Assembly (NCBI RefSeq): GCF_002787055.1
Contig: NZ_CP024808.1
Span: 124,001 to 188,000 of the forward strand
DNA from: Candidatus Nitrosotenuis aquarius
Lineage (GTDB): Archaea; Thermoproteota; Nitrososphaeria; Nitrososphaerales; Nitrosopumilaceae
Direction: 5' to 3'
Length of the DNA: 64,000 nucleotides
In this document: positions 14,928 through 23,558 of the stretch, piece after piece
Position numbering within the stretch: position 1 is the stretch's first letter
Layout: each line of letters begins with the position of its first letter
Made by a program: the position numbers and the translations under genes
The notes under the pieces: generated by a model
The model's database searches: none
What the model was told of the DNA's origin: nothing
The model's input: only the letters and a program-made list of their open reading frames with translations

Positions 14928-17099
14928 TTATCCGTAAAATGCTCTGTCTATTGACTTTGGTACAACATTAGAAATAGTTTCCCTTATTGCCAAATACCAC
15001 TGGTCAACTTCCTTTGTGATTGATGGTCGAATCTTCTTAAGGGCTGCAGCAAAGTCTGCACTGTCTATTTTGGCGGAATTGTTTTGCATTGCGTGAACTC
15101 CGGCCTCTCTGCACAAAGCCGACAAATCAGCACCAGTATAGTTTTGGGTAGAAACTGAGATCTCTTCTAGGTTTACGTTCTCAGATAGTGGCATCTTTTC
15201 TGTTAGAATTTTGATTATCTCGAGCCTTCCCTTTTCGTCTGGCTGCTGCACATATAGTACTGGCTCTAGTCTTCCCGGTCTGAGCAGTGAGCTGTCTAGT
15301 AAATCAGGCCTGTTTGTGATTCCAATTACTATTACGCGTGATGGTCCGCTTTCCTCCATTTCTGTGAGGAGCTGACTCAGTATTGTCTGGCCTATTCCTG
15401 CCTCTTCGCCTGACTTTATTCTTGCAAGCGAGTCCATTTCGTCAAATATTATAATACATGGGGCAGACGTCTTTGCCTTTCTGAAAATCTCTCTTATTGC
15501 TTTTTCAGATTCGCCAACCCACTTTGATAGAATTTCTGGCCCTCTAACTAGGATCATGTTGCTTCCGCTCTCCGTTGCAACTGCGCGCGCAAGAAGTGTC
15601 TTGCCACATCCGGGTGGGCCGTACAGTAAAATTCCACGTGGAGGCTTGATTCCCATGCTGTAGAATTTTTGCGGCTCTTTTAGTGCAACTATGATGTTTT
15701 CCTGGAGAGACTTTTTGACTTCGTCTAGGCCTCCGACATTTTTCCAAAAGACCTTTGGTCGCTCCACATAGAACTCCCTCATTGCTGTGGGCACAACTTC
15801 GTGTATTGCGTCGTAAAAGTCGGCTAGTGTTATTTCCATTGACTGTAGTATTTCTGCAGATACTTTTTCCGTCTCTAGGTCGATTTCTGGCAAAAATCTC
15901 CTAATTGCCTTGAGTGCTGCCTCTCTACACAATGACTTGATGTCTGCTCCAGTGTATCCGTGCAGTTCAGCTGCAAGTCTTCTCAGCTCGACGTCTTCGG
16001 CAATCGGCATGCCTCTTGTATGGATTTGCAAAATCTCCAGTCTTCCATCCACGTTTGGAACAGAGACCTCTATTTCCCTGTCAAATCTTCCAGGCCTTCG
16101 CAGTGCCGGGTCCACGCTGTCTGGCCTGTTTGTTGCACCAAGAACAATGACGTTTCCCCTATCTGTGAGGCCGTCCATTAGTGCAAGAAGTTGCGCTACG
16201 ACTCTTTTTTCGACATCTCCGTATGCTTCCTCTCTTTTTGGGGCAATAGCATCGATTTCATCAATGAATATTATGCTTGGAGAGTTGTCCTTTGCTTCCT
16301 TGAAAATGTCTCTAAGCTTTGCCTCTGTTTCTCCGTAATACTTGTTCATTATCTCTGGACCATTAATTGAAAACATGTTTGCCTCTGACTCTGATGCCAA
16401 GACTTTGGCAATGAGTGTCTTACCACATCCTGGCGGGCCGTACAAGAGTATGCCGCTGTGGGGCTCTATTCCAAGCCTGTCAAATATTTCTGGGTGCCGT
16501 AGTGGCAGCTCTGCAATCTCTCGCATTATTTTGATTTCATTTTTGAGTCCGCCGACCTCATCGTATGTGACTCGAACCTTTTTGTCAATTGCCTTATCTG
16601 CAGATATCACAAAGTCGGTGCTCTTGTCTATTGTTACAATTCCCCTTGGGGAAATCTTGCTTATCTTGAAGTCCATCGGGTTACCCAAAATCATAACAGA
16701 GATCTCGTCTCCCTGGCAGAACGGCAGTCCCTTGAGCCTGTTCTTTACAAAATCGGTAAATTCCTTGTCCACTGTTACAACATCGGACACCGGTGTTAGA
16801 ACAATTGACTTTGCTATTTTTGCTGATGCCTTTTTGATTTTTACTATATCGTTTAGTGCGCTGCCAATGTTCTTTCTTGTCTGGCCGTCGACGCGAACAA
16901 CATCTGGGAACTTGTCGTCTTCATCTGTTGGCCATGCAACTGCACAGCTTGCCTTTTTGCCGGTAATCTCTATGATGTCTCCTGGATTTACTTTGAGAAA
17001 GTCCATCGCATCTGGACCAATTCGGGCTCTTTTCTTGCCGACATCTCTCTGCTTTGCCTCTCCTACTCGCATTTGCAGAGGTTCGTCTTTTTTGGCCAC
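14928..17099 (-). CDS. cdc48: Cdc48/VCP-type AAA+ ATPase
   Basis: A 723-residue archaeal Cdc48 (VAT). The N domain at about 1-175 has a double-psi barrel start (LQMRVGEAKQRDVGKKRARIGPDAM). It is followed by AAA domain D1 with Walker A GPPGCGKT at 221-228 and Walker B IIFIDEIDAIAPKR. D2 has a second GPPGCGKT near 496 and IIIFDEMDSLA. It forms hexamers that unfold proteins and may feed the proteasome. It sits between EF1-beta (gap 4 bases) and the small acidic protein. Both ATP sites appear intact. Confidence 0.97.
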   Translation of the reverse strand: MAKKDEPLQMRVGEAKQRDVGKKRARIGPDAMDFLKVNPGDIIEITGKKASCAVAWPTDEDDKFPDVVRVDGQTRKNIGSALNDIVKIKKASAKIAKSIVLTPVSDVVTVDKEFTDFVKNRLKGLPFCQGDEISVMILGNPMDFKISKISPRGIVTIDKSTDFVISADKAIDKKVRVTYDEVGGLKNEIKIMREIAELPLRHPEIFDRLGIEPHSGILLYGPPGCGKTLIAKVLASESEANMFSINGPEIMNKYYGETEAKLRDIFKEAKDNSPSIIFIDEIDAIAPKREEAYGDVEKRVVAQLLALMDGLTDRGNVIVLGATNRPDSVDPALRRPGRFDREIEVSVPNVDGRLEILQIHTRGMPIAEDVELRRLAAELHGYTGADIKSLCREAALKAIRRFLPEIDLETEKVSAEILQSMEITLADFYDAIHEVVPTAMREFYVERPKVFWKNVGGLDEVKKSLQENIIVALKEPQKFYSMGIKPPRGILLYGPPGCGKTLLARAVATESGSNMILVRGPEILSKWVGESEKAIREIFRKAKTSAPCIIIFDEMDSLARIKSGEEAGIGQTILSQLLTEMEESGPSRVIVIGITNRPDLLDSSLLRPGRLEPVLYVQQPDEKGRLEIIKILTEKMPLSENVNLEEISVSTQNYTGADLSALCREAGVHAMQNNSAKIDSADFAAALKKIRPSITKEVDQWYLAIRETISNVVPKSIDRAFYG

Positions 17100-17103
17100 T
17101 GAA

Positions 17104-17385
17104 TCACTTCACATCTACTGATTTGCGGCTCATGTTGAGGACCTCAAATTCGCTTACTCCTGCGACTGATCTGATGGTGTTCTCTAGCATGTCCATCTGT
17201 CCTTCCTTGTCATCTAAATCAAACTCTGCTTTTAGAAAGAATAGGCCAAAAGCAAGAGGCTCTTTAGTGTATTTTCCCATAGTAATGCCGCCCTCGAGTT
17301 TTGCCGAGATGTTTTTTGCCAGATCGTCCAGATTGACTTCAGTGCCTTCTGGGAGGATCTTGGTTATCAAAAGTAGTCGTGCCAT
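17104..17385 (-). CDS. ef1b: Elongation factor 1-beta (aEF1B guanine exchange factor)
   Basis: A 93-residue archaeal EF1-beta that exchanges GDP for GTP on aEF1A. The pattern [25 protein letters not shown], then [42 protein letters not shown], is characteristic. It lies 3 bases after the zinc finger gene and 4 bases before cdc48 on the same strand. The zinc finger-EF1beta pairing recurs in archaea and supports the assignment. Confidence 0.95.
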   Translation of the reverse strand: MARLLLITKILPEGTEVNLDDLAKNISAKLEGGITMGKYTKEPLAFGLFFLKAEFDLDDKEGQMDMLENTIRSVAGVSEFEVLNMSRKSVDVK

Positions 17386-17388
17386 TTC

Positions 17389-17568
17389 TTATGGTCCTGA
17401 AAACTTGCAAGTAGGGCATGTGTATGTTCTTGCTGCCTCTCTGCAACTTTGACATCTCCATACCAAGACTGCGCCACATTCTGGGCACATGAATTTTACA
17501 CACTTGTCGTTTGGCATGATGTGTTTGTTGCAACAGCTGCAGACTGGAAGAGTCAGTGATGTTGACAT
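17389..17568 (-). CDS. Small zinc-finger protein (HVO_2753-like)
   Basis: A 59-residue protein too short for routine gene calls, with eleven cysteines arranged as four CxxC-like knuckles: CSCC, CPEC, CQSC and CPTC. This is the form of the archaeal HVO_2753-type double zinc finger usually found directly upstream of EF1-beta. It starts at ATG (17568) and ends 3 bases before ef1b, so it is the first gene of the operon. The family is known for small-protein roles in stress and biofilm phenotypes in haloarchaea; its molecular activity is not defined. Confidence 0.88.
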   Translation of the reverse strand: MSTSLTLPVCSCCNKHIMPNDKCVKFMCPECGAVLVWRCQSCREAARTYTCPTCKFSGP

Positions 17569-17617
17569 GTGCTGTCTTTTTTAATATTCCATTTATAGCT
17601 TCCCAAGCGTTTTTTGT

Positions 17618-18754
17618 CTAGTTGAGCAGCTTGCGTATTTCGCCGCCAAAAATGGTCTGAGCAATTTTGAGCGATCCTCGAAGTCCTAGCATCTTGATGA
17701 TTGCCGACGTATGAAAATCAAAATCGTCATTGTTGGAGATATCTGATATCATTTCTGGAGTTATTGTGGAAAATATCTTGTCTATGGTGGAATTGTCCAG
17801 TCGCTCTAGCATTTTTCTTGCAAAGAGCTGTTTTTCAAATTCCTTTCCAAATTTTTCAGTCCAGAGTTTTTGGTATGACTTTAGATCGTCTTTGTTGTGT
17901 GATGTTAGATAATTTGAGATGGCGCGGCCTGCCAAGATTCCGCCCACTCCGCAAGAATAAATTCCACCCGCAGTAGTCGGCTTTGCCTGACCTGCAGCAT
18001 CTCCGACAATTACTGTGTTTGCCTCTACAAAATCACCAAGTGGACCGTTAATCCAGATTGGCGCAAAGACCTTGCGAATAGTAGAGTGTTTTCCCTTTTG
18101 CTCTAGGAACTTTTCTATTGCAGAAATGGCGTTGATGCCTTTTCCTGCAACTCCCACCTTTCCCATTCCGTCTGCTGCAGGTATTACCCAAGAAAAGAAT
18201 CCGGGATATTTTTGAGAGTCAAAATTCACTTCGACTAGGCCTTTTTGAATCCAGTCTGCGTATATTTCGTATTGCGCAGATTGCAGGGTGCCTGTGCGGT
18301 CTCGCTGAATTATGGATGCAATTCCTCTTGCATCCACCAGAATTTTGCAATCAAATGTTCCAGCACTCGTTACTGCCTGGCCTTGCCTGAATTCCTTGAG
18401 TGATGTCTTTACTCTGATCTCTGCTCCGTTTTTTTGCGCTTGGCGAGCAATCTGCTTGTCCAGCTCACGCCTGTTGATCACAATGACGTTCTGCTTTTTT
18501 GCGTCAATGTCTAGTGTTATTCCTCCCGGCGATGTCAAGCGCGCCTTTTGGATTGGAGAGTCCAGCGTTTTGGTGGATGGTATTATTCCTAGGTCTTGCA
18601 AGCCAGATGCTGACACAAGTCCACCACAATGCTCAGGCGTGCCAACTTCAAAGTCTTCTTCTAGTACTAGGACAGAATGGCCAGCCTTTGCTATCTCTCG
18701 TGCACAAAAAAGACCTGCAACGCTTGCCCCTGCAATCACAACCTCATATGACAA
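17618..18754 (-). CDS. Geranylgeranyl reductase family FAD-dependent oxidoreductase
   Basis: A 378-residue flavoprotein. The N-terminal FAD-binding fold GASVAGLFCAREIAKAGHSVLVLEED is followed by CGGLVSASGL, a conserved GDAAGQAKPTTAGGI motif and a helical C-terminus. It resembles the archaeal reductases that saturate geranylgeranyl chains of membrane lipids. Thaumarchaea carry several paralogs, so the exact substrate (lipid or quinone side chain) is not assured. It starts at TTG with a TATA-like element near 18782-18788. It diverges from pth2. Confidence 0.85.
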   Translation of the reverse strand: MSYEVVIAGASVAGLFCAREIAKAGHSVLVLEEDFEVGTPEHCGGLVSASGLQDLGIIPSTKTLDSPIQKARLTSPGGITLDIDAKKQNVIVINRRELDKQIARQAQKNGAEIRVKTSLKEFRQGQAVTSAGTFDCKILVDARGIASIIQRDRTGTLQSAQYEIYADWIQKGLVEVNFDSQKYPGFFSWVIPAADGMGKVGVAGKGINAISAIEKFLEQKGKHSTIRKVFAPIWINGPLGDFVEANTVIVGDAAGQAKPTTAGGIYSCGVGGILAGRAISNYLTSHNKDDLKSYQKLWTEKFGKEFEKQLFARKMLERLDNSTIDKIFSTITPEMISDISNNDDFDFHTSAIIKMLGLRGSLKIAQTIFGGEIRKLLN

Positions 18755-18835
18755 TTTGCTGTCTTTTGGAATGATTTCCTTTAATTCATTTCGGAAATAT
18801 TTGCAAAGTTTTTCAATGTGATGTATGGCAAGTAG

Positions 18836-19189
18836 TTGTTGGGCCTAAAACAAGTCATAATAGTACGGGCAGACCTTGGAATGGGAAAAGGCAAGATTGC
18901 AGCTCAGGTGGGGCACGCATGTGTACTTGGAGCAGAAAATGTTCGCAAGTCTCGCCCAGATTGGTTTTCCAAGTGGTGGCAAGGCCAAGCAAAAATAGTG
19001 CTCAAGGTAAATTCCGAGTCCGAGCTTGAATCAATAAAGCGGGACGCAATAGAGATGGGCCTTCCATGGGCCGAGGTGACTGATGCAGGCCACACACAGA
19101 TAGCGCCTGGCACATTTACATGCCTTTCAATAGGTCCTGCCCCAGAAGAGCAAATAGACAAGATAACAAGTGAGCTCAAGCTGCTATGA
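18836..19189 (+). CDS. pth2: Peptidyl-tRNA hydrolase type 2
   Basis: A 117-residue archaeal/eukaryotic-type Pth2 that releases tRNA from stalled peptidyl-tRNA. The signatures KQVIIVRADLGMGKGKIAAQVGHACV and LPWAEVTDAGHTQIAPGTFTCLSIGPAP are complete. It starts at TTG (18836, or the adjacent TTG at 18839). A TATA-like AATATTTG lies about 35 bases upstream in the short gap shared with the divergent reductase gene. Confidence 0.95.
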   Translation: MLGLKQVIIVRADLGMGKGKIAAQVGHACVLGAENVRKSRPDWFSKWWQGQAKIVLKVNSESELESIKRDAIEMGLPWAEVTDAGHTQIAPGTFTCLSIGPAPEEQIDKITSELKLL

Positions 19190-19230
19190 TGCCCAGAATA
19201 GATATAATGTGGTAAACAAAAACGTGACTT

Positions 19231-20787
19231 GTGAAGAAAAAGGGAATAGCAGTAGCAATATTTTTTGGAGTAATTCTAATAACATCAACACTGGCACTTG
19301 CACTAAACTCTAGCCCAAGCCAGCAAAACCCGCTGACAAAGACCACCATTACCGGAACACCGGCAGACAACTTTCCGGATTTGGATAGGCCAAAGTTCTG
19401 TGGCGCCAGTAATGCAAAATCAAATCAATATGTAACTGAATACAAAATCCCGACTGACTGCACACAACCACTAGCAATCACAACTGATGACTCTGGAACT
19501 GTGTACTTTGTTCAGACAAACACCGGCAAAATAGCAAAATTTGATCCAGACACAGAATACTTTGTGGAATATCCAAACCCTGACTGGCCACAGGGCGGGC
19601 GCTCTATGATGTGGGGAATTGATTATTCATTTGGCGATGTTTGGTATACCGATGATTCGTTTGACTCTATCTGGAAATTTTCAACAACTGAAGAAAAATA
19701 CTCTCGTGTAGGCTTTCCAACACAGGAAGACTCGCTTCCGCAACACCTCAAGGTGCTTGGCAACCAAATTATAGTAAACGACTTTTATGAAGGCAAAATA
19801 AGCCTCTATGATCGCACACAAACCTCAAAAGACAAAACATACACAAACATCCCGACTCCTATTCCGGGCTCTTTTGTTGGCGGATTTGATGTGGATTCTG
19901 ATGGAAACATCTGGTACACAAACTGGATGCTCAGACAAGGCGGCGCACTGATAAAATTCGACTATAACTCGTTTGCAGACTATGTCGCATCAGGCACTGG
20001 CAAAAATGTAACCGTACTGGACTTTTCAGAGACCTTCAACCTGCCTCAATCAATTGCCGCGCCAAACGGACTGGCAGTGGACAAGAACGGAAATGTCTGG
20101 CTTGCAGACACTGCCAGCAGCAACTTTTACAAGTTTACAGAATCGACTGAATCCTATACTAGATACACTACTCCAATTGCACCGCTTGCAACATATGGCA
20201 ACGCAACCGGCATGATCAAGACTCCTGTCAGCCAGCCTTATTGGGCGCAAATTGAAGGCGACAAATTATACTTTAATGAGCAGGCATCAAACGCACTGGC
20301 GGTATTTGACATTGAGCAAGAATATCTGGTGGAATATCACGTGCCGTCAAGAAACCCAAACTGGGCCGACTGTGGTGACAAATCCGACTGTGGAATTGCG
20401 CAGGTCTTTGGATTTGACGTGGCAGGAGACAAAATCTGGTTTACCCAGTGGGTTGAAAACAAAATTGGCAAAGTAGACCTTGCAAAACCACTATCGACTA
20501 CCGTTTCTACCTCAAGCAAGCAACTAACAATTCCAAAGGGGCAGACTGCGTCAGTTGACGTAATGATATCCACAAACCAAAACACGGAAATCCTGTCAAA
20601 GGCAACATCCGAGTTCTCTGATATTATAGTAAAAACTCCAGTTTCAACTATCTCTGAATCCCAGTCAGTTCCAGTATCGATTGTGACTAACCCGTCTGCA
20701 CTTCCTGGCACCTACAAGGTCCTAGTCTCTGCAAGGACTGCGGATGTTACCGTGTCTGAATTTATCACAGTAACAATAACGCAGTGA
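19231..20787 (+). CDS. Secreted Vgb/streptogramin-lyase-like beta-propeller protein
   Basis: A 518-residue exported protein. Residues about 1-24 form a signal peptide or membrane anchor. The main part (about 55-400) has repeated blades with GxxWYTD, GNIWYTN, GNVWLAD and DKIWFTQW motifs typical of Vgb-type propellers. The last about 100 residues look like a beta-sandwich domain. Its true substrate is unknown; most archaeal members are not antibiotic lyases. It starts at GTG. The stop overlaps the GTG start of truD by 4 bases (GTGA), which indicates cotranscription. Confidence 0.8.
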   Translation: MKKKGIAVAIFFGVILITSTLALALNSSPSQQNPLTKTTITGTPADNFPDLDRPKFCGASNAKSNQYVTEYKIPTDCTQPLAITTDDSGTVYFVQTNTGKIAKFDPDTEYFVEYPNPDWPQGGRSMMWGIDYSFGDVWYTDDSFDSIWKFSTTEEKYSRVGFPTQEDSLPQHLKVLGNQIIVNDFYEGKISLYDRTQTSKDKTYTNIPTPIPGSFVGGFDVDSDGNIWYTNWMLRQGGALIKFDYNSFADYVASGTGKNVTVLDFSETFNLPQSIAAPNGLAVDKNGNVWLADTASSNFYKFTESTESYTRYTTPIAPLATYGNATGMIKTPVSQPYWAQIEGDKLYFNEQASNALAVFDIEQEYLVEYHVPSRNPNWADCGDKSDCGIAQVFGFDVAGDKIWFTQWVENKIGKVDLAKPLSTTVSTSSKQLTIPKGQTASVDVMISTNQNTEILSKATSEFSDIIVKTPVSTISESQSVPVSIVTNPSALPGTYKVLVSARTADVTVSEFITVTITQ

Positions 20788-21977
20788 TTCCAAAAATAGA
20801 CTCTGATATTGGAATAGGGGTGTACACCACAAAATTTGCAGGCTGCGGTGGAAAGATTCGCACCAGGCCTGAAGATTTTTTAGTATCGGAGGTTCTAGGC
20901 AAAAAGACACGTGCATCTCTTTGCGGTGACGGCTATGCAGTGTATAGACTAAAAAAATCTGGAATCGACACGAATCACGCACTTGATCTAGTTTTCAAAA
21001 AAACCGGCGCAAGGCTCAAGGCGCTGGGGCTCAAGGACGCACATGCCGTAACTATACAATATGTATGCTCTATGGCACAGGGAAAGACAATTCCAAATTA
21101 TTCCGATGGCAAGATCACACTGGAGAGAATTGGATTTGCAAAAAAACCACTCTCTGCCAAAGACATGACTGGGAATAACTTTGTCATACGTATAGATGGT
21201 GCAGACTCGACACTATCCAGCTTTGCAGAATCTGACAAAATTCTGAATTTCTACGGATACCAGAGATTTGGCTCCAAGCGGCCAGTAACACACCTAATTG
21301 GCAAGGCGATAATCCAAAAAAGATTTTCAGATGCAGTAAGCCTGTTATTGTCGTTTACTTCGCAATATGATTCGCAGGAAAACACCAAACTAAGGCAGGA
21401 AATGGAAGATCCGGCAAACTATTCCAAAGTGCTGGATGTAATTCCGCCACAAATGGACCTAGAAAAAATCGTTCTACGACAAATGATAGAGCACGGGGAC
21501 CCAAAAAAGGCACTCCACGAGCTACCAATTGGGATTCGCAGGCTGTATGTTGAGGCATACCAGTCATACTTGTTCAATCTCACACTGACTAGTGCGTACC
21601 AGTATGGCGAGGATCTCTTTGCGCCGCAACAAGGCGATGTCTGCTTTGACAAAAACGCCAAGCTTGGCAAATACCAAATGGATGACTCACAAAAGCTAGC
21701 AATTCCAATGGTCGGCTTTTCCTATTTCAAAAAGACCAGATTTGACTATCATGTCTCAAAGATATTAGAGCAAGAACAAGTCACGCCGTCTGATTTCTAT
21801 CTAAAGGAAATGCAGGAATCATCCAACGAAGGTGGATTTAGAAGCGCTGCCATACATTGTGATGACTTTACAATAAAGTCTGATACGGTAAGCTTTACGC
21901 TTCAGCGCGGATCGTTTGCCACAATGATAATGCGCGAAATAATCAAGCCGCAGAGCCCACTTGAGGCTGGTTTTTAA
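20784..21977 (+). CDS. truD: tRNA pseudouridine synthase D
   Basis: A 397-residue TruD-family enzyme that makes pseudouridine 13 in tRNA. The catalytic motif LGLKDAHAVT places the nucleophile at D85. NFYGYQRFGSKRPVTHLIGKAI and a C-terminal LQRGSFATMIMREI are typical TruD segments. It starts at GTG inside the stop of the propeller gene (4-base overlap), so its translation is probably coupled to that gene, although the functions look unrelated. Confidence 0.94.
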   Translation: MIPKIDSDIGIGVYTTKFAGCGGKIRTRPEDFLVSEVLGKKTRASLCGDGYAVYRLKKSGIDTNHALDLVFKKTGARLKALGLKDAHAVTIQYVCSMAQGKTIPNYSDGKITLERIGFAKKPLSAKDMTGNNFVIRIDGADSTLSSFAESDKILNFYGYQRFGSKRPVTHLIGKAIIQKRFSDAVSLLLSFTSQYDSQENTKLRQEMEDPANYSKVLDVIPPQMDLEKIVLRQMIEHGDPKKALHELPIGIRRLYVEAYQSYLFNLTLTSAYQYGEDLFAPQQGDVCFDKNAKLGKYQMDDSQKLAIPMVGFSYFKKTRFDYHVSKILEQEQVTPSDFYLKEMQESSNEGGFRSAAIHCDDFTIKSDTVSFTLQRGSFATMIMREIIKPQSPLEAGF

Positions 21978-22047
21978 AGAATTTAGCTCGTACGTTAACT
22001 GATTTTAATAATCATTTAATACTCTAAATCTTGGGCAAGAATCAATC

Positions 22048-23214
22048 ATGAAATACAGCGAGATCCCAAGTGGTACTCAGGTCTCTATTATCATTCCAAC
22101 ATATAATGAGTCACAAAACATACTCAAAATTCTAAAATCAATTCAGGACAATTTGCCAAAGAACACCAGGGCACAAACCATAGTAGTTGACGACAATTCA
22201 CCGGACGGCACAGGCAAGCTAGTCGAAGAATACATGCAAAGCGTCAAAAAGTTTGCAAATAATACCATCGAGGTAATACACAGAAAGACAAAGGACGGCC
22301 TGGCATCTGCAATACTCAAGGGAGTGCAGCTTGCCACTGGCAATACTATTGTTGTCATGGACAGTGATTTATCACACCCTGCAAGCCTTTTACCAAAAAT
22401 GATTGATGCACTAAAGCATCCAAAATACGACATTGTCGTCGCATCGCGATACGTAAACGGCGGCGCTATTGTCGGATGGACTAGAAAAAGAAAATTCCTC
22501 TCAAAACTTGCTACATTTATCGCAAAGCGTGGCCTTGGTGTGCGCACCAAAGACCCAATGTCTGGCTTTTTTGCATTCAAAAAACCGGTGATTCAGGGCT
22601 TGAGCTTTGACGCCATAGGCTACAAGATGCTGCTTGAAATACTAGTCAAGGCAAAGAGCGCAAACGTCTTGGAAATACCCTACACATTTACAAACCGGGA
22701 ATTTGGCAAAAGCAAGCTAGACTCTAAAACAATATTTGATTATCTCAAGGCAGTCTGGAAGCTATATCGATACGGCAAGGAAGCAAACAAGGAAGAAAGA
22801 CGCAAATCTGTCAGCTTTTTCTCAAAGGCAGGCAGATTCTACTCTATTGGCGCAATCGGTCTTGCCATAAACTATGTAGTCTCGTCGCTCTTTACGGACG
22901 TGGTGTCTGATCTGTGGTATCTGCACGCCACCATAATTGGCATTGCAGTGTCCATGTCTAGTAACTTTGTTCTCAACAAAATATGGACCTTTGAGGATCG
23001 CAACTTTGAGCCAAAACACGCATCAATTCAATATGCCAAATTCATGGGACTAAGCTCGCTTGGTGCGCTAGCGCAGCTTGCAATGGTGTATTTGCTAGTT
23101 GATCACAACAAAATGGACTATCCTCTGGCACTTGTTCTGGCTGTTGCAACAAGCGCACTGTCGAATTTTGTACTGAACAAAAAACTGACATTCAAAGAAA
23201 AAGTATGGTCTTAA
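22048..23214 (+). CDS. Dolichol-phosphate-mannose-type glycosyltransferase (GT2) fused to GtrA membrane domain
   Basis: A 388-residue fusion. Residues about 10-235 are a GT2 domain: VSIIIPTYNES, VDDNSPDGT, and the DSD metal site at 105-107 in IVVMDSDLSHP. Residues about 250-385 hold four hydrophobic helices of the GtrA type, ending FVLNKKLTFKEKVWS. It likely transfers a sugar to a polyprenyl-phosphate carrier on the cytosolic face, with the GtrA part helping to anchor or flip the product for S-layer or lipid glycosylation. It starts at ATG behind a TATA-rich promoter. Confidence 0.9.
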   Translation: MKYSEIPSGTQVSIIIPTYNESQNILKILKSIQDNLPKNTRAQTIVVDDNSPDGTGKLVEEYMQSVKKFANNTIEVIHRKTKDGLASAILKGVQLATGNTIVVMDSDLSHPASLLPKMIDALKHPKYDIVVASRYVNGGAIVGWTRKRKFLSKLATFIAKRGLGVRTKDPMSGFFAFKKPVIQGLSFDAIGYKMLLEILVKAKSANVLEIPYTFTNREFGKSKLDSKTIFDYLKAVWKLYRYGKEANKEERRKSVSFFSKAGRFYSIGAIGLAINYVVSSLFTDVVSDLWYLHATIIGIAVSMSSNFVLNKIWTFEDRNFEPKHASIQYAKFMGLSSLGALAQLAMVYLLVDHNKMDYPLALVLAVATSALSNFVLNKKLTFKEKVWS

Positions 23215-23256
23215 TTTCAGAAAGCTAAAATACCTATCCCAGTTAACGCCAAATCG

Positions 23257-23523
23257 ATGATGGATCCAATCTTCATCGTAGCTATAGTATTTTTGGTACT
23301 TGGAGGAGCCTTTGGAGGCTATGTCGTGTATCACAAAGAGACCGTCATCAGGCCACTGGAAATAGAAGAACACAATGCAGTGGAAAAAATGTCATGCGAT
23401 GAACTAAGACTAAAGCACGAAGGAGGACAATACTGGTCCTTTAACAACTGGAAGCTTGGCAACACCAAGATTTGCGGATGCCCCAACCCACCACCACAAT
23501 GCACCGGTGGCGGCGGACACTAG
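23257..23523 (+). CDS. Small membrane-anchored protein, 88 aa
   Basis: An 88-residue protein with one N-terminal transmembrane helix (IFIVAIVFLVLGGAFGGYVVY, about 5-25). It has a soluble part (EKMSCDELRLKHEGGQYWSFNNWKLGNTKI) and a C-terminal Cys/Pro/Gly-rich tail (CGCPNPPPQCTGGGGH). Three cysteines and the terminal His might hold metal. No family is recognised. It precedes the thioredoxin-NHL gene by 35 bases on the same strand. Confidence 0.65.
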   Translation: MMDPIFIVAIVFLVLGGAFGGYVVYHKETVIRPLEIEEHNAVEKMSCDELRLKHEGGQYWSFNNWKLGNTKICGCPNPPPQCTGGGGH

Positions 23524-23558
23524 ATGATTTTTATTTTTGATTTGTATCTTTACAAATA

